A stretch of 64,000 bases of DNA from Bradyrhizobium sp. ISRA430 (GCF_029909975.1 NZ_CP094516.1:4960001-5024000), one strand, 5' to 3'. Numbered from the stretch's first letter, positions 27,427 to 36,639 are shown. Made by a program: numbers and translations. Notes: generated by a model not told the origin, from the letters alone.

Positions 27427-28722
27427 TCAGGTTGACGCCGAGGTCCTGGCCTGGGGAAAACAGGCGGTGAAGGTGGCGCCCTGCTTGGGCACGCTTTCGA
27501 TCAAAAGCCGGCCGCGATGACGGTTAAGAATATGTTTCACCAGCGATAATCCGAGGCCCGTCCCGCCTTGCGAGCGGCTGTCGCCGACGTCGACCCGGTA
27601 GAAGCGCTCGGTCAGCCGCGGCAGGTGCTCGGGCGCGATGCCGGGGCCGAAATCGCGCACGAAGACGCGGATTTCCTGAGTTCCATCAGTCGCCGCGCCG
27701 ATGTTGAGCGACACGATGACGCGCCCGCCCGAGGCACCATATTTGAGCGCGTTCTCGATCAGGTTCTCGAACAGGCGCAACAGCTCTTCACGGTCGCCCG
27801 CGATCATCACCGGGCTCTCCGGCAGATGGGTCTCGACGTCGACCTGGCGTTCGCGGGCCAGCGGCTCGAGCCCGTCGGCGACCTGGCGGATGATCGGCAC
27901 GAGATCGACCAGGGTGTCGGGTCGCACATGGGCGGACAACTCGACGCGCGACAGCGACAAGAGGTCATCTATCAGGCGCGCCATGCGTGTGGCCTGAGCG
28001 TGCATGATGCCGAGGAAGCGCTCGCGGGCCTTGGGGTCGTCCTTGGCCTGCCCCTGGAGCGTATCAATGAAGCCCGACAGCGCGGCGAGCGGCGTGCGCA
28101 ATTCGTGGCTGGCATTGGCAACGAAATCGGCGCGCATCTCCTCGACCCGGCGCAGCGGCGTCTGGTCGTGGAAGGTCATCAGCATGCATTTGTCGGCGCC
28201 GCCGAAGGTGGTGGGCACCGGCACCGGCGTGATGATGAGCTCCATCCAGCGATCGACCGGCACATGGTCGAGATAGTCTGCGCGCCGCGGCTCGGTGGTG
28301 GCGATCGACTCGCGCAGCGCGGTGATGATCTCCGGCGAGCGCAGTGCGAACTGCGCCAGCTCGTTCTTGCGCAGCGCCGGCGCAAGCTGGGCGGCGGCCG
28401 CATTGAGATGGATCACACGGCCGGCGCGGTCGAGCAGCACCGCCGGATCCGGTATGCCGGCGACGACCGCCGCAACCGCCGCGCTTTCGACGGGATTGAT
28501 GCGGCGGACGTCGTCGCGCGAGGCCGCATTGTCATGCAGTCGCCACGGGATCAGCGCGGCGGCCGCTATGCAGAGAAACACCGCCACGGCGCGCACCGCC
28601 GACAATTCGCCGAGCGAAACCACGACCGACAGCGCCAGCGCTGCGGCGATCAGGATGATAGTCGAGTGCCGCAGCCGGTCGGACCAGGGCTGGGCGGGAG
28701 AAGGAGGGGCATCAATCGCCAT
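27427..28722 (-). CDS. phoR: Phosphate regulon sensor histidine kinase PhoR
   Basis: A 431-residue membrane kinase. Two hydrophobic segments lie at about residues 21-33 and 45-59 with almost no periplasmic loop, as expected for PhoR. A PAS domain follows (residues about 85-195), then the HisKA domain with H206 in NASHELRTPL, and an HATPase domain with N (ENLIENALKYG), DFGPGI and GGTGLGLSLV boxes. It lies upstream of the Pho box, so it is probably transcribed separately as well as with pst. Confidence 0.95.
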   Translation of the reverse strand: MAIDAPPSPAQPWSDRLRHSTIILIAAALALSVVVSLGELSAVRAVAVFLCIAAAALIPWRLHDNAASRDDVRRINPVESAAVAAVVAGIPDPAVLLDRAGRVIHLNAAAAQLAPALRKNELAQFALRSPEIITALRESIATTEPRRADYLDHVPVDRWMELIITPVPVPTTFGGADKCMLMTFHDQTPLRRVEEMRADFVANASHELRTPLAALSGFIDTLQGQAKDDPKARERFLGIMHAQATRMARLIDDLLSLSRVELSAHVRPDTLVDLVPIIRQVADGLEPLARERQVDVETHLPESPVMIAGDREELLRLFENLIENALKYGASGGRVIVSLNIGAATDGTQEIRVFVRDFGPGIAPEHLPRLTERFYRVDVGDSRSQGGTGLGLSLVKHILNRHRGRLLIESVPKQGATFTACFPQARTSAST

Positions 28723-28754
28723 CGGGGCGGGCTTCTCCTAGGGGCTTGCGCGGT

Positions 28755-29810
28755 TCAGGCGCCGCTGTCGCTGCGCTCTCTCACATAGGCGGCTTCAGGT
28801 GCCGGACCGGGGTCGAGCTTGAGCGCCGCCTGCTGCAGGCGCTTCGATCGGGCGCCGATGATAACCTCGCGAAACGTCAGCAAGATTACAGATATGACGA
28901 AGGGTGAAAGATAATAGAGCACCCGGAACAGGAGCATGCCGCCCAGGAGCTCCTCCCGGTCCATCTGCCAGAGGCCGACAAGCATGGCAGCGTCGAAGAC
29001 GCCGAGGCCCCCGGGCGAATGGCTGGCAAAGCCGAGCAGCGTCGCCGAGACGAAGATCACCGCGACCACGACGAAGCCGAGATTGGGCTCGTCCGGGACC
29101 AGCACGTACATCGCGAGCGCGCAGAAGCCGAGATCGATGATGCCGATCGCGATCTGCAGCAGCGTCAGCGGGCCGCCCGGCAGCACCACCGTCCACGGTC
29201 CGCGGCCGACCACCCGCGGCTGGGTCCAGACCCAGACCACATAGGCAACCAGCGCGACGATGATCCCCATCGCCGCCGTGCGGTTCAGCCAGGGCGGAAG
29301 CTGGTCGATCGAGGCGGCCGCCTCCGGATGGTAGGAAATTCCAAGCCCCAGCACGGCGGCGTTGCCGAGCCAGAAGGTCAGACCGGCGAGGAAGCAGATC
29401 TTCGCGACGTCGATCGCGTTCAGGCCATGGGCTGAGTAGATGCGGTAACGCACCGCGCCACCGGTGAAGACGCTGGCGCCTACATTGTGACCGATCGAGT
29501 AGCTCGTGAAGGCGGCCAGCGCGTTGATGCGATAAGGCACATGGGCATGGCCGATCGCGCGCACGGCGAACAAGTCGTAGAAGGTCAGGGTAAAATAGCC
29601 CGCGGCGACGAACAGCGCCGCCATCGCAATCTGACGCGGCTCGGTGCTCTTGATCGCTTCGACCACCTCGTTGAAATCGATGCCGCGCAGCATGTGATAG
29701 AGCACATAGCAAGCGATGCCGATGACCGTGACGCTGATGACAACGCCAAGCTTATGCAGGATTTGCTTCTGGCGCAGAAACGACATCGCCCTGCGTATGG
29801 CTTCCAGCAT
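28755..29810 (-). CDS. Lysylphosphatidylglycerol synthase transmembrane-region family protein
   Basis: A 351-residue integral membrane protein with about eight hydrophobic segments, of the UPF0104 family: the flippase-like half of MprF without the lysyl-transferase domain. Family segments are visible (TSYSIGHNVGASVFTGGAVRYR and SHSPGGLGVFDAAML). It may move a lipid across the membrane; the substrate is unknown. It ends 32 bp before phoR on the same strand. Confidence 0.85.
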   Translation of the reverse strand: MLEAIRRAMSFLRQKQILHKLGVVISVTVIGIACYVLYHMLRGIDFNEVVEAIKSTEPRQIAMAALFVAAGYFTLTFYDLFAVRAIGHAHVPYRINALAAFTSYSIGHNVGASVFTGGAVRYRIYSAHGLNAIDVAKICFLAGLTFWLGNAAVLGLGISYHPEAAASIDQLPPWLNRTAAMGIIVALVAYVVWVWTQPRVVGRGPWTVVLPGGPLTLLQIAIGIIDLGFCALAMYVLVPDEPNLGFVVVAVIFVSATLLGFASHSPGGLGVFDAAMLVGLWQMDREELLGGMLLFRVLYYLSPFVISVILLTFREVIIGARSKRLQQAALKLDPGPAPEAAYVRERSDSGA

Positions 29811-30221
29811 CTAGACCTCGAACAACGCTCCAGCGGCCACGTTGGCCGGCGAATTGACGGCCGGCGAACCCGCGCCGCCGGCGCCGGCATCGCGCATTCC
29901 CCCCGCCCCTCCAGTAGCGCGTTTCGGGCCGGAGTGGAATTCGCCAATGCGACCAAAAAGCCGTTCCTTCAATGTTTTAGATAGGCTTTCGAGCAGGGAA
30001 TACACGGGGGGCGGCTCTTTCCGCGACAGGGTTCACGCGAATCTCCATGGCAATCCTGCGCAGGGGCCGTGAAGTTTTGATGATTTCGATCGTGCAATGT
30101 TCCGTCCGGCCTTAAGCCGACGTCAATCTATGCGCCGCGCCCGACTGTTGAAAGGCGGGACGGCACGGCCGGTTTTGCGTGGATTATCCTCTGCGCTGAG
30201 AGGTCGCGGCGTGAGCGCCGC
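29811..30221. other. Intergenic region without recognisable gene
   Basis: A 411-bp stretch between the flippase-like gene and a GNAT gene. It contains GC-rich inverted pieces (CGGCCACGTTGGCCG near 29835 and GTCCGGCCTTAAGCCGAC near 30108), and no reading frame has convincing codon use. It presumably carries the promoter of the membrane-protein gene. I see nothing else in it. Confidence 0.5.
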
Positions 30222-30653
30222 CTAGGGCGCGGTCAGATAGCCGCGCTCATAGGCATGGGTCTGATCCTCGAAGATGGCCATGGCCGTGGTCATCCGGCGG
30301 AAGCCGAGACGTTCGTAGAAGGCCTCCTTGCCCGGCACGGCATAGAGGATGATTTTTCGGTGCGAGCCGCAGCGCGCAAGCAGCCGCTCGATGATCTGGC
30401 GGCCGAGGCCCTGGCCCTGACAGTCCGGGTGCACCGCGATATCGCAGAGATAGGCGCAGTCGCGGCCGTCGGCGAGCACGCGGCCGGCGCCGACGAGACG
30501 GCCGCTATCGTAGACGAAGGCCCGGAACATGCTGTTGCCGAATACCAGCGCGAGATCGGCCGGCGCCTTGTTGCCCAGCGGCGCGATGCGGTAGAGCACG
30601 GAGAGTTCGTCCCAGTCGATCGCGGTGAGATCGTCGGTCCAGACAATCGACAT
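30222..30653 (-). CDS. GNAT-family N-acetyltransferase
   Basis: A 143-residue acetyltransferase with the acetyl-CoA loop IAVHPDCQGQGLGRQIIERL (V-x-P-x-x-Q-G-x-G pattern) and the C-terminal KEAFYERLGFRRM segment. The ATG at 30653 is preferred to a TTG six bases upstream, since GGAAGG lies 7 nt before it. It is followed by nothing on this strand for 411 bp and preceded by an Rdx gene. Confidence 0.87.
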   Translation of the reverse strand: MSIVWTDDLTAIDWDELSVLYRIAPLGNKAPADLALVFGNSMFRAFVYDSGRLVGAGRVLADGRDCAYLCDIAVHPDCQGQGLGRQIIERLLARCGSHRKIILYAVPGKEAFYERLGFRRMTTAMAIFEDQTHAYERGYLTAP

Positions 30654-30675
30654 CGGCAAACCTTCCTGTGCTCAA

Positions 30676-30903
30676 TCAGCGCCGCGCGGCGGCAACGGCG
30701 GCGACGATCTCGTCAGCTCCAGGAAAATGCCCCTTGCTGCGGCTAGCGACAATCCTGTCGCCGAGCTTGAGCTGGAAGATCCCGCCCTTGCCCGGCACGA
30801 GATCCGACTCCAGCGCCAACTGTTCATGCAGCGCAGCGGCTGCTTCCTTCGCGCGTTTTTCGTAGCCGCAGGGCCGACAATAGACAATCGTGACGTCCGA
30901 CAT
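30676..30903 (-). CDS. SelT/SelW/SelH (Rdx) family thioredoxin-like protein
   Basis: A 75-residue protein with an N-terminal CxxC redox motif (IVYCRPCGYEKRA) and the Rdx-family pattern GKGGIFQLKLGDRIVASRSKG. Family members are small thioredoxin-fold oxidoreductases. Here both redox positions are cysteine, not selenocysteine. It lies 12 bp downstream of the dehalogenase gene and may be in the same transcript. Confidence 0.85.
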   Translation of the reverse strand: MSDVTIVYCRPCGYEKRAKEAAAALHEQLALESDLVPGKGGIFQLKLGDRIVASRSKGHFPGADEIVAAVAAARR

Positions 30904-30915
30904 TTTGCTCTCCGT

Positions 30916-31848
30916 TCAAGCCGCAAGCTGCGGGCGCACCGCTTCGATGCCGGCGATCCAGCCCGCGACCGACCGGCCGATCGCCTCGGGGTGATCCTCC
31001 TGGAGGAAATGCAGTCCCGGACCAAGACGCACCAGCGCGCAGTGCTTCAACGGAGCTGCGAACCGCTCGGCAAATTCGGGCGAGACCAGCGCGCCAGGCT
31101 CGCCCGTGAACAGCAGCTTTGGATAGGACGAGGTTGCCAATGCCGCATGGGCGGACTGAAGCGTTTCATAGACATCGGCAGGCTCGCCAGCGATCGGCAG
31201 TTCGCGGGGAAGGGCGAGAACGGGGCGGCGGCTCTCGGGCGTCGGGAACGGTGCGCGATAGGACGACATCTCCTCGTCGCTGAGCCTGCGCAGGATGCCG
31301 CCGGGCAGCACGCGTTCGACGAACGCATTGGCCTGAAGGATCATGGCCTCGCCCTCGCCCGGTGTTCTGAACTTGCGAAAGATGGCCCTCGCCGCCTCGG
31401 CGTGCTCGAACTCCTCCGCGACCTCGCTGTGGTGGAAATCCTGCCAGGTCGGCATCGGGCGGATGAACTCCATGAAAGCGAGGCCGCGGACGAAATCCGG
31501 CCGGCGCGCAGCAAGATGAAATGCGAGCGCGGTGCCCCAGTCCTGCGCGACGAGGTAGGCCGAGGAGATGCCGAGTTCGTCGATCAGTGCATCGAGATGG
31601 CGGACGTGGTCGAAGAAGCGATAGTCGATGTCGGGCTTGCCGGACCGGCCGAAGCCGACGAGATCGGGCGCGATGCAATGCGCCACCGGCGCCACCAGCG
31701 GCAGGATGCTGCGCCAGATATACGACGAGGTGGGATTGCCGTGCAGAAACAGCGCGACCGGCGCATCCTGGGCGCCCGCCTCGCGCCAGGCCATGGTCGT
31801 TCCCAGGATGGACGTGTTGCGAATCTCGATCTCGGCTTGCTGGCTCAT
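30916..31848 (-). CDS. dbjA: Haloalkane dehalogenase, DbjA type
   Basis: An alpha/beta hydrolase of 310 residues that cleaves carbon-halogen bonds of haloalkanes. The catalytic residues fall exactly where described for Bradyrhizobium DbjA: nucleophile D103 with W104 (AQDWG), acid E127 (MEFIRP), base H280 (GLHFLQ) and halide-binding N38 (HGNPTSS). The DbjA-specific insertion near residues 139-147 (HHSEVAEE) is present. The start overlaps the tetR stop (ATGA), with AAGGAG inside tetR as ribosome site. The natural substrate is not known. Confidence 0.95.
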   Translation of the reverse strand: MSQQAEIEIRNTSILGTTMAWREAGAQDAPVALFLHGNPTSSYIWRSILPLVAPVAHCIAPDLVGFGRSGKPDIDYRFFDHVRHLDALIDELGISSAYLVAQDWGTALAFHLAARRPDFVRGLAFMEFIRPMPTWQDFHHSEVAEEFEHAEAARAIFRKFRTPGEGEAMILQANAFVERVLPGGILRRLSDEEMSSYRAPFPTPESRRPVLALPRELPIAGEPADVYETLQSAHAALATSSYPKLLFTGEPGALVSPEFAERFAAPLKHCALVRLGPGLHFLQEDHPEAIGRSVAGWIAGIEAVRPQLAA

Positions 31849-32435
31849 GTCGACTCCTTGAACACGGTTTGGAATGCGATGCTCTTGAAACGCTCGAGCG
31901 CTTTGGGATTGCGATCGACCTTCATGCGCAGGATCGCGCCCTGCCAGGATGCGAGCAGGAAGTCGGCAAGCTCCTCGGGCTCGAAATCCGACGCTATCTC
32001 GCCACGTTCCTGGGCTTCTGCGATGCAGACGGCGAACGGCACGCGCCATTCGGCAAAGATCTCGGCGAGGCGCGTGCGCAGCATCTCGCTGCTGCCGGTG
32101 GCCTCCAGGCTGAGATCGCCAATCAGGCAGCCGCGGCCATAGCCGTCGGCCTCCAACCTGCCGGTGATGATGTCGAGGTAGCGGCGGAGCCGCGCGCGCG
32201 GTGTCAGCGAGGTATCCTCGAGCGCCTGCGCGACCAGCCCCCTGGTGACGCCAAAATAGCGGTCGAGCACTTCGGAAGCGAAGGCCTCCTTGGAACGAAA
32301 ATGGTTGGTGAAGGAGCCCTGCGGCGCGCCCGCCGCGGCGGTGACGTCGCGCACGCTGGTGCCATGATAGCCGGTGCGGAACATGACCTTGAGGCCGGCG
32401 TCGAGGATAGCGTCTTTGAGTGAGGGCTTTGGCAT
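31845..32435 (-). CDS. TetR/AcrR-family regulator of the dehalogenase operon
   Basis: A 196-residue repressor-type protein with the N-terminal TetR helix-turn-helix (KDAILDAGLKVMFRTGYHGT then TAAAGAPQGSFTNHFRSKEA) and a divergent ligand-binding C-terminus. It is translationally coupled to dbjA (4-bp overlap), so it is very likely the operon's own regulator. The ATG at 32435 is used; no good ribosome site is visible, and an upstream start at 32453 is possible. A palindrome at 32445-32462 lies immediately upstream. Confidence 0.9.
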   Translation of the reverse strand: MPKPSLKDAILDAGLKVMFRTGYHGTSVRDVTAAAGAPQGSFTNHFRSKEAFASEVLDRYFGVTRGLVAQALEDTSLTPRARLRRYLDIITGRLEADGYGRGCLIGDLSLEATGSSEMLRTRLAEIFAEWRVPFAVCIAEAQERGEIASDFEPEELADFLLASWQGAILRMKVDRNPKALERFKSIAFQTVFKEST

Positions 32436-32444
32436 GACATGCAC

Positions 32445-32462
32445 AATACGCACGTACGTATT
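32445..32462 (-). promoter_or_regulatory. Candidate operator of the tetR-dbjA operon
   Basis: AATACG and CGTATT (6-bp perfect inverted arms) flank CACGTA, giving an 18-bp palindrome 9 bp before the tetR start. The size and location fit an autoregulatory TetR operator. Confidence 0.6.
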
Positions 32463-32552
32463 ATTGTCAAGCTCAACTTTTCGCCTCGACGTTCTCCTTT
32501 GTCATCAGACAGTTACCGCAATGTTGGATGCGCCTATACGCGGGCCGGAAGC

Positions 32553-32849
32553 TCAGGCCGCTGGCGCGCTGCGCGAGACCACGCGATCGCGTAGCCACGC
32601 GCCGATGGTGCAGCCGACCAGATAGCAGGCAAAGATAATCAGACCGAGGTCGAGCCAGTAGCCGAACCGTCCGGGGACCACACGGGTGAGCGACGCCGCG
32701 ACCAGTCCCGCGACCAGCACCGCCAGCCAGCGTGCTGTCACCTTCGAGGTGCCGTTGCCGCGCTGGACCACCGAAATCCAGCCCATCGCCAAGCCCAACA
32801 GCAGCGATCCGATCAGCCAGCCCAAATGAAACGAGACGAGATACGGCAT
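32553..32849 (-). CDS. Small membrane protein downstream of the OmpA-like gene
   Basis: A 98-residue protein with three hydrophobic segments (about residues 3-25, 41-58 and 66-84) and a short basic tail. I do not recognise a named family. The ATG at 32849 follows the upstream stop by 2 bp, with GAGG overlapping that stop, so it is translationally coupled to the OmpA-like gene and probably works with it in the envelope. Confidence 0.75.
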   Translation of the reverse strand: MPYLVSFHLGWLIGSLLLGLAMGWISVVQRGNGTSKVTARWLAVLVAGLVAASLTRVVPGRFGYWLDLGLIIFACYLVGCTIGAWLRDRVVSRSAPAA

Positions 32850-32851
32850 CG

Positions 32852-34246
32852 TCACCTCACCAGAAATTCGATGCGGCGGTTCTGCGCCTTGCCATCATCG
32901 GTGTCGTTGCCGGCGACGGGCTGCGTCGCGCCATAGCCGACCGCGGTGAAGCGGGTCGCCGGCAGGCCGGCCTTGACCAGATAGTCGATCACCGCCTGCG
33001 CGCGCTTTTCCGAGAGGGCCTGGTTGAAGGAATCCTCGCCATCGGCATCGGTGTGGCCGGCAACCTCGATATTGGTGGTCGGACAACGCAGCGCCGTCTC
33101 GATGAGATGGTCGAGAATGCCTGCAGAGTCCGGATCGATGTTGGCGCGCTTCGGCTCGAAGCGAATCTTGCCCTTGCCCAGGAGCTCCGAGAACAATTGC
33201 TGGCAGACGGTGCCGTCGACCGGGCCCGCCGCAGGCTTCACCGTTATTTCCGGCTTGTACTGCCAGGTCTTTGGAAAATCCTTGCCGAGACCGGCGCGAA
33301 TATCGTTGGCCGCGCCTTCATACAGCGCATCGCCCGACAGCTTCACCTCGCGGTCGGACACCACAAGTGTGCCGGTCGACAGCCGCGACAGCGCGCCGAG
33401 GGCTGCGACCACCGCAGTGCTGAAGGAGCTAGGCGCCCCGATGCTGGACTTGAGATTGTCGACGACCTTTTCGGTGAAGAACCTTCGCGAGGCGCTGCTT
33501 GCGATGGCCGCGTGCACGTTGTCGTCAGGCACGTAGCCGGTCAGCGTCAGCGTCGCGGCGACCGGATCCTTGTAGGCCTGGAAGATATAGGGCGGTGCCT
33601 TGACCTCGTTCGCGGCGATTGAAAAACCTTCGGGCAGGTTCTTCAACGCCACCGCGATCGCCTCGCGGCCGCCGAGGTCCCGGGCCATGCCCGACAGGCT
33701 GATCTTGGTGTCGGAGATCGTGATCTTGCCTTCCTTGAGCTTGCCGATCTGGTCGAGCAGGAGCATCGCGGCCGCCTCGAACCGCGGTGGCGCGCCGCGC
33801 GCCAGCCCCATCTGATCGGCCACCTCGACCCCGCCGAGCTCCTTGCGCGCCGCCTCCACGAGCCGCGCCTTCATCGCCGGCAACGGCGCGCTGCCCGACA
33901 GCGTCACCCGGACCACGTCGCGCTCGGCGTTCCAGACGAAGGGCTTGGCCTCGGGAACGAGGCGGGTCGCGTCGTCGACGAGGCGAACGCCTGGAACGTT
34001 CTCGACCGCCATCACCGCATCGCGGCGGCCCTCCTCGGAGAAGGCATCCGCGGCCAGGCTGACATCGCGGCCGTCGACGGCAATCCGGGTCTTGTCCAGA
34101 ACGGTGCCCTTGAGCGCGGCGCTGCTTCGGGCCGACAGGTCGGCTTCGACCGGCAAGGTGTTATTCCAGGCCGCAAATCCCCACATGACGGCCAAGGGGA
34201 TCAGCCCCGGCCACCATTTGCTGGCCCACTTGAAAAGCTTCTGCAT
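32852..34246 (-). CDS. OmpA-family envelope protein with BON-like repeats
   Basis: A 464-residue protein. A single N-terminal membrane segment (about residues 10-28) is followed by several repeats of a BON-like pattern (for example KTRIAVDGRDVSLAADAFSE and LTLTGYVPDDNVHAAI) and a C-terminal OmpA peptidoglycan-binding domain (EVAGHTDADGEDSFNQALSE, AQNRRIEFLV). It is expected to be anchored in the inner membrane and to contact peptidoglycan. The ATG at 34246 excludes 12 non-family residues. Confidence 0.85.
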   Translation of the reverse strand: MQKLFKWASKWWPGLIPLAVMWGFAAWNNTLPVEADLSARSSAALKGTVLDKTRIAVDGRDVSLAADAFSEEGRRDAVMAVENVPGVRLVDDATRLVPEAKPFVWNAERDVVRVTLSGSAPLPAMKARLVEAARKELGGVEVADQMGLARGAPPRFEAAAMLLLDQIGKLKEGKITISDTKISLSGMARDLGGREAIAVALKNLPEGFSIAANEVKAPPYIFQAYKDPVAATLTLTGYVPDDNVHAAIASSASRRFFTEKVVDNLKSSIGAPSSFSTAVVAALGALSRLSTGTLVVSDREVKLSGDALYEGAANDIRAGLGKDFPKTWQYKPEITVKPAAGPVDGTVCQQLFSELLGKGKIRFEPKRANIDPDSAGILDHLIETALRCPTTNIEVAGHTDADGEDSFNQALSEKRAQAVIDYLVKAGLPATRFTAVGYGATQPVAGNDTDDGKAQNRRIEFLVR

Positions 34247-34411
34247 TCGACGACCCGAACTCTGGAACCGGAGACAAAACAAACCCTTGGCAGGCTGTCA
34301 AACCGGAAATGCCGGCCGTCTGAAGGCCCTGCGTGGACAATTGGAATAACTTTTTCTTCAAGGGTCCTTCCTTAAGTTGAAGGCGGAATGCCAGGGGTCC
34401 GCCAGCCTTCG

Positions 34412-35470
34412 ATGAAACAACTCCGCAACAACGTCATCCGCGCCGGGCTGGGAGCACTCTATTTCAGCGGCGCGCACCATCTCCTGCGTCCGCTTTTGTC
34501 GGGCGTCGGTGCCATTTTCATGCTGCACCACGTGCGGCCGGCCCGAGACGACGCATTCCAACCCAACCGGCACCTCGAGGTCACCCCGGATTTCCTGCGC
34601 GCGACCCTTTGCCACCTGCGCTCGCGCGACATCGACATCGTCAGCATGGACGAGTTGCATGAGCGGCTGGTCCAAGGCAACTTTGCTCGCCGCTTCGCCG
34701 CCTTCACCCTCGACGACGGTTACCGCGACAATCTGGAGTTTGCGCTGCCGGTGCTGCGCGAGTTCGACGCGCCTTCGACCGTCTATGTCACCAGCGACTT
34801 CGCCGAAGGCATCGGACGCCTGTGGTGGATTGCGCTGGAAGCGGTGATCGCCAAGGCCGAACAGATCGACGTGCAGATCGGCAAGGCCGCGCTTCGCCTC
34901 GATGCGACGACGCCTGCGGCAAAGCAGGCGGCGTTCGACCGCCTGCACGACTGGCTGCGCGCGCTGCCGGGCGAGCATGATCTCAAGCGCGAGATCGAGA
35001 CACTCTGCACCAGATACGACGTCGATATGGCCGCGCTGTGCCGCGGCCTTTGCCTGCCCTGGGGCGAGGTCACGGCGCTTGCCGCCGATCCACTGGTCAC
35101 GATCGGCGCCCACACCATCAGCCACTGCAATCTCGCCAAGCAGAGCGAGGCGATCGCCGCGCAGGAAATGGCAATGAGCCGCGCGCGGATCGAACAGGCG
35201 CTCGGACTTCCCGTGCTGCATTTTGCCTACCCCTATGGCGACCGCGAGGCAGCAGGCCAGCGCGAATTCGCGCTTGCCGCTTCCGCCGGTTTCAAGACCG
35301 CCGTGACGACGCGACCCGGTATGCTGTTCGCCGAGAACGCCGGCCACATGACCGCGCTGCCGCGCGTCTCGCTCAACGGCAACTACCAGGACACCCGCAT
35401 CCTGCCGGTGCTGACCTCGGGCGCCGCGACCGCGATGTGGAACGGCCTACGCCGGATCGCTGCGGCCTGA
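34412..35470 (+). CDS. Polysaccharide deacetylase (NodB-homology) family protein
   Basis: A 352-residue (or 360 from an ATG at 34388) carbohydrate esterase family 4-type protein. The metal and catalytic motifs are visible: FTLDDGYRDN (DD), GAHTISHCNLA (H-x-x-x-H) and HFAYPYGDRE. It would remove acetyl groups from a polysaccharide. No signal peptide is obvious. The more upstream ATG has AAGGCGG only 2 nt away; the downstream one has no better site, so the start is uncertain. Confidence 0.85.
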   Translation: MKQLRNNVIRAGLGALYFSGAHHLLRPLLSGVGAIFMLHHVRPARDDAFQPNRHLEVTPDFLRATLCHLRSRDIDIVSMDELHERLVQGNFARRFAAFTLDDGYRDNLEFALPVLREFDAPSTVYVTSDFAEGIGRLWWIALEAVIAKAEQIDVQIGKAALRLDATTPAAKQAAFDRLHDWLRALPGEHDLKREIETLCTRYDVDMAALCRGLCLPWGEVTALAADPLVTIGAHTISHCNLAKQSEAIAAQEMAMSRARIEQALGLPVLHFAYPYGDREAAGQREFALAASAGFKTAVTTRPGMLFAENAGHMTALPRVSLNGNYQDTRILPVLTSGAATAMWNGLRRIAAA

Positions 35471-35489
35471 TCGATCCGCACACTCAGAC

Positions 35490-35579
35490 CTCATCCTGAG
35501 GAGCGCTCCGAAGGAGCGCGTCTCGAAGGATGGTGCGCCCGCATCCTTCGAGACGCGCTAACGCGCTCCTCAGGATGAG
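35490..35579 (+). repeat. Palindromic repeat, family A
   Basis: CTCATCCTGAGGAGC and GCTCCTCAGGATGAG are perfect outer arms; inside, GCGTCTCGAAGGATG pairs with CATCCTTCGAGACGCGC. This is a widespread Bradyrhizobium/Rhodopseudomonas-type intergenic palindrome. It lies between the deacetylase and the SDR gene. Confidence 0.88.
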
Positions 35580-35652
35580 GGCGGAGCTAGCGACGGTTCC
35601 TTGACTCCCCTCATCGCCCCGCCCACAACGAGTGCCAACCAAGGGAGGCGTC

Positions 35653-36462
35653 ATGTTCAAAAATCTGTTCTCGCTCGAAGGCCGTGTTGCGCTCGTGACC
35701 GGCGGCTCGCGCGGCATCGGCAAGATGATCGCAGCAGGCTTTCTTGGCGCCGGCGCGGCGAAGGTTTACATCACTGCGCGCAAGGCCGGGCCTTGCGAGG
35801 AGACCGCCAAGGAGCTCTCCGCGCAATTTAACGGCGAATGCATCGCGCTGCCGATCGACATCTCCGCGCTTGCCGGCGTCGAGCTGCTCGCGGGCGAATT
35901 CAAAAAGCGCGAGCCAAAACTCGACATCCTCGTCAACAATGCGGGAGCAGCCTGGGGAGCGAAGTTCGACGAGTTTCCGGAGAGCGGCTGGGACAAGGTG
36001 ATGAACCTCAACGTCAAGTCGCCGTTCTTCCTGACCAAGGCGCTGGCAGCTCCCTTGCGTGCGGCTGCAAGCGCGGAGCGGCCGGCCAAGGTGATCAACA
36101 TCGCGTCCATCGATGGCATCTTTGTCAATCCGATGGAGACCTACTCTTACGCGGCAAGCAAGGCCGGGCTGATCCACCTGACGCGGCGGATGGCGGTGAA
36201 GCTGATCTCCGATCATGTCGTGGTCACCGCGATCGCGCCGGGACCGTTCAAGTCGGACATGAACCGCGCCGCGCGCGATCACGGTGACGAGGTTGCGACG
36301 CGCGTGCCTGCAGGTCGGATTGGCACCGACGAGGATATGGCGGGCGCCGCAATCTATCTCGCCTCACGCGCGGGCGACTATGTGGTGGGCGCGACGATCG
36401 CGGTGGATGGCGGGATCGTCTATGCGAATCCCGGCATCAAGGGGAGCGGGTGGGATAGTTGA
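35653..36462 (+). CDS. Short-chain dehydrogenase/reductase
   Basis: A 269-residue NAD(P)-dependent oxidoreductase. The Rossmann motif TGGSRGIGK (about residues 17-25), NNAG (about 97), catalytic Ser-Tyr-Lys (NIASIDGI, then YSYAASKAG) and PGPFKSDM are all present. The start at 35653 has GGGAGG 6 nt upstream. It is convergent with boxB and may or may not belong to aromatic metabolism; the substrate is unknown. Confidence 0.9.
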   Translation: MFKNLFSLEGRVALVTGGSRGIGKMIAAGFLGAGAAKVYITARKAGPCEETAKELSAQFNGECIALPIDISALAGVELLAGEFKKREPKLDILVNNAGAAWGAKFDEFPESGWDKVMNLNVKSPFFLTKALAAPLRAAASAERPAKVINIASIDGIFVNPMETYSYAASKAGLIHLTRRMAVKLISDHVVVTAIAPGPFKSDMNRAARDHGDEVATRVPAGRIGTDEDMAGAAIYLASRAGDYVVGATIAVDGGIVYANPGIKGSGWDS

Positions 36463-36500
36463 GACTGGCTGCGAGTGCAGCACCCTCGCCTCACACTCGC

Positions 36501-36606
36501 TGTCATGCCCCGGCTTGACCGGGGCATCCAGTACGCCGCGGCCTCTCTGCGAAGCCACGACCGCCTCTGGAATACTGGATCACCCGCTTTCGCGGGTGAT
36601 GACAGC
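36501..36606 (+). repeat. Palindromic repeat, family B, copy 2
   Basis: Starts TGTCATGCCCCGGCTTGACC and ends TTTCGCGGGTGATGACAGC. Inner CCAGTACGCCGCGGCCTCT and TACTGGATC segments match the copies at 10815 and 47151. It lies in the convergent gap between the SDR gene and boxB. Confidence 0.88.
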
Positions 36607-36639
36607 ATTCGGTCTTGCGCAAAACTCAGTCCCTGGCCC

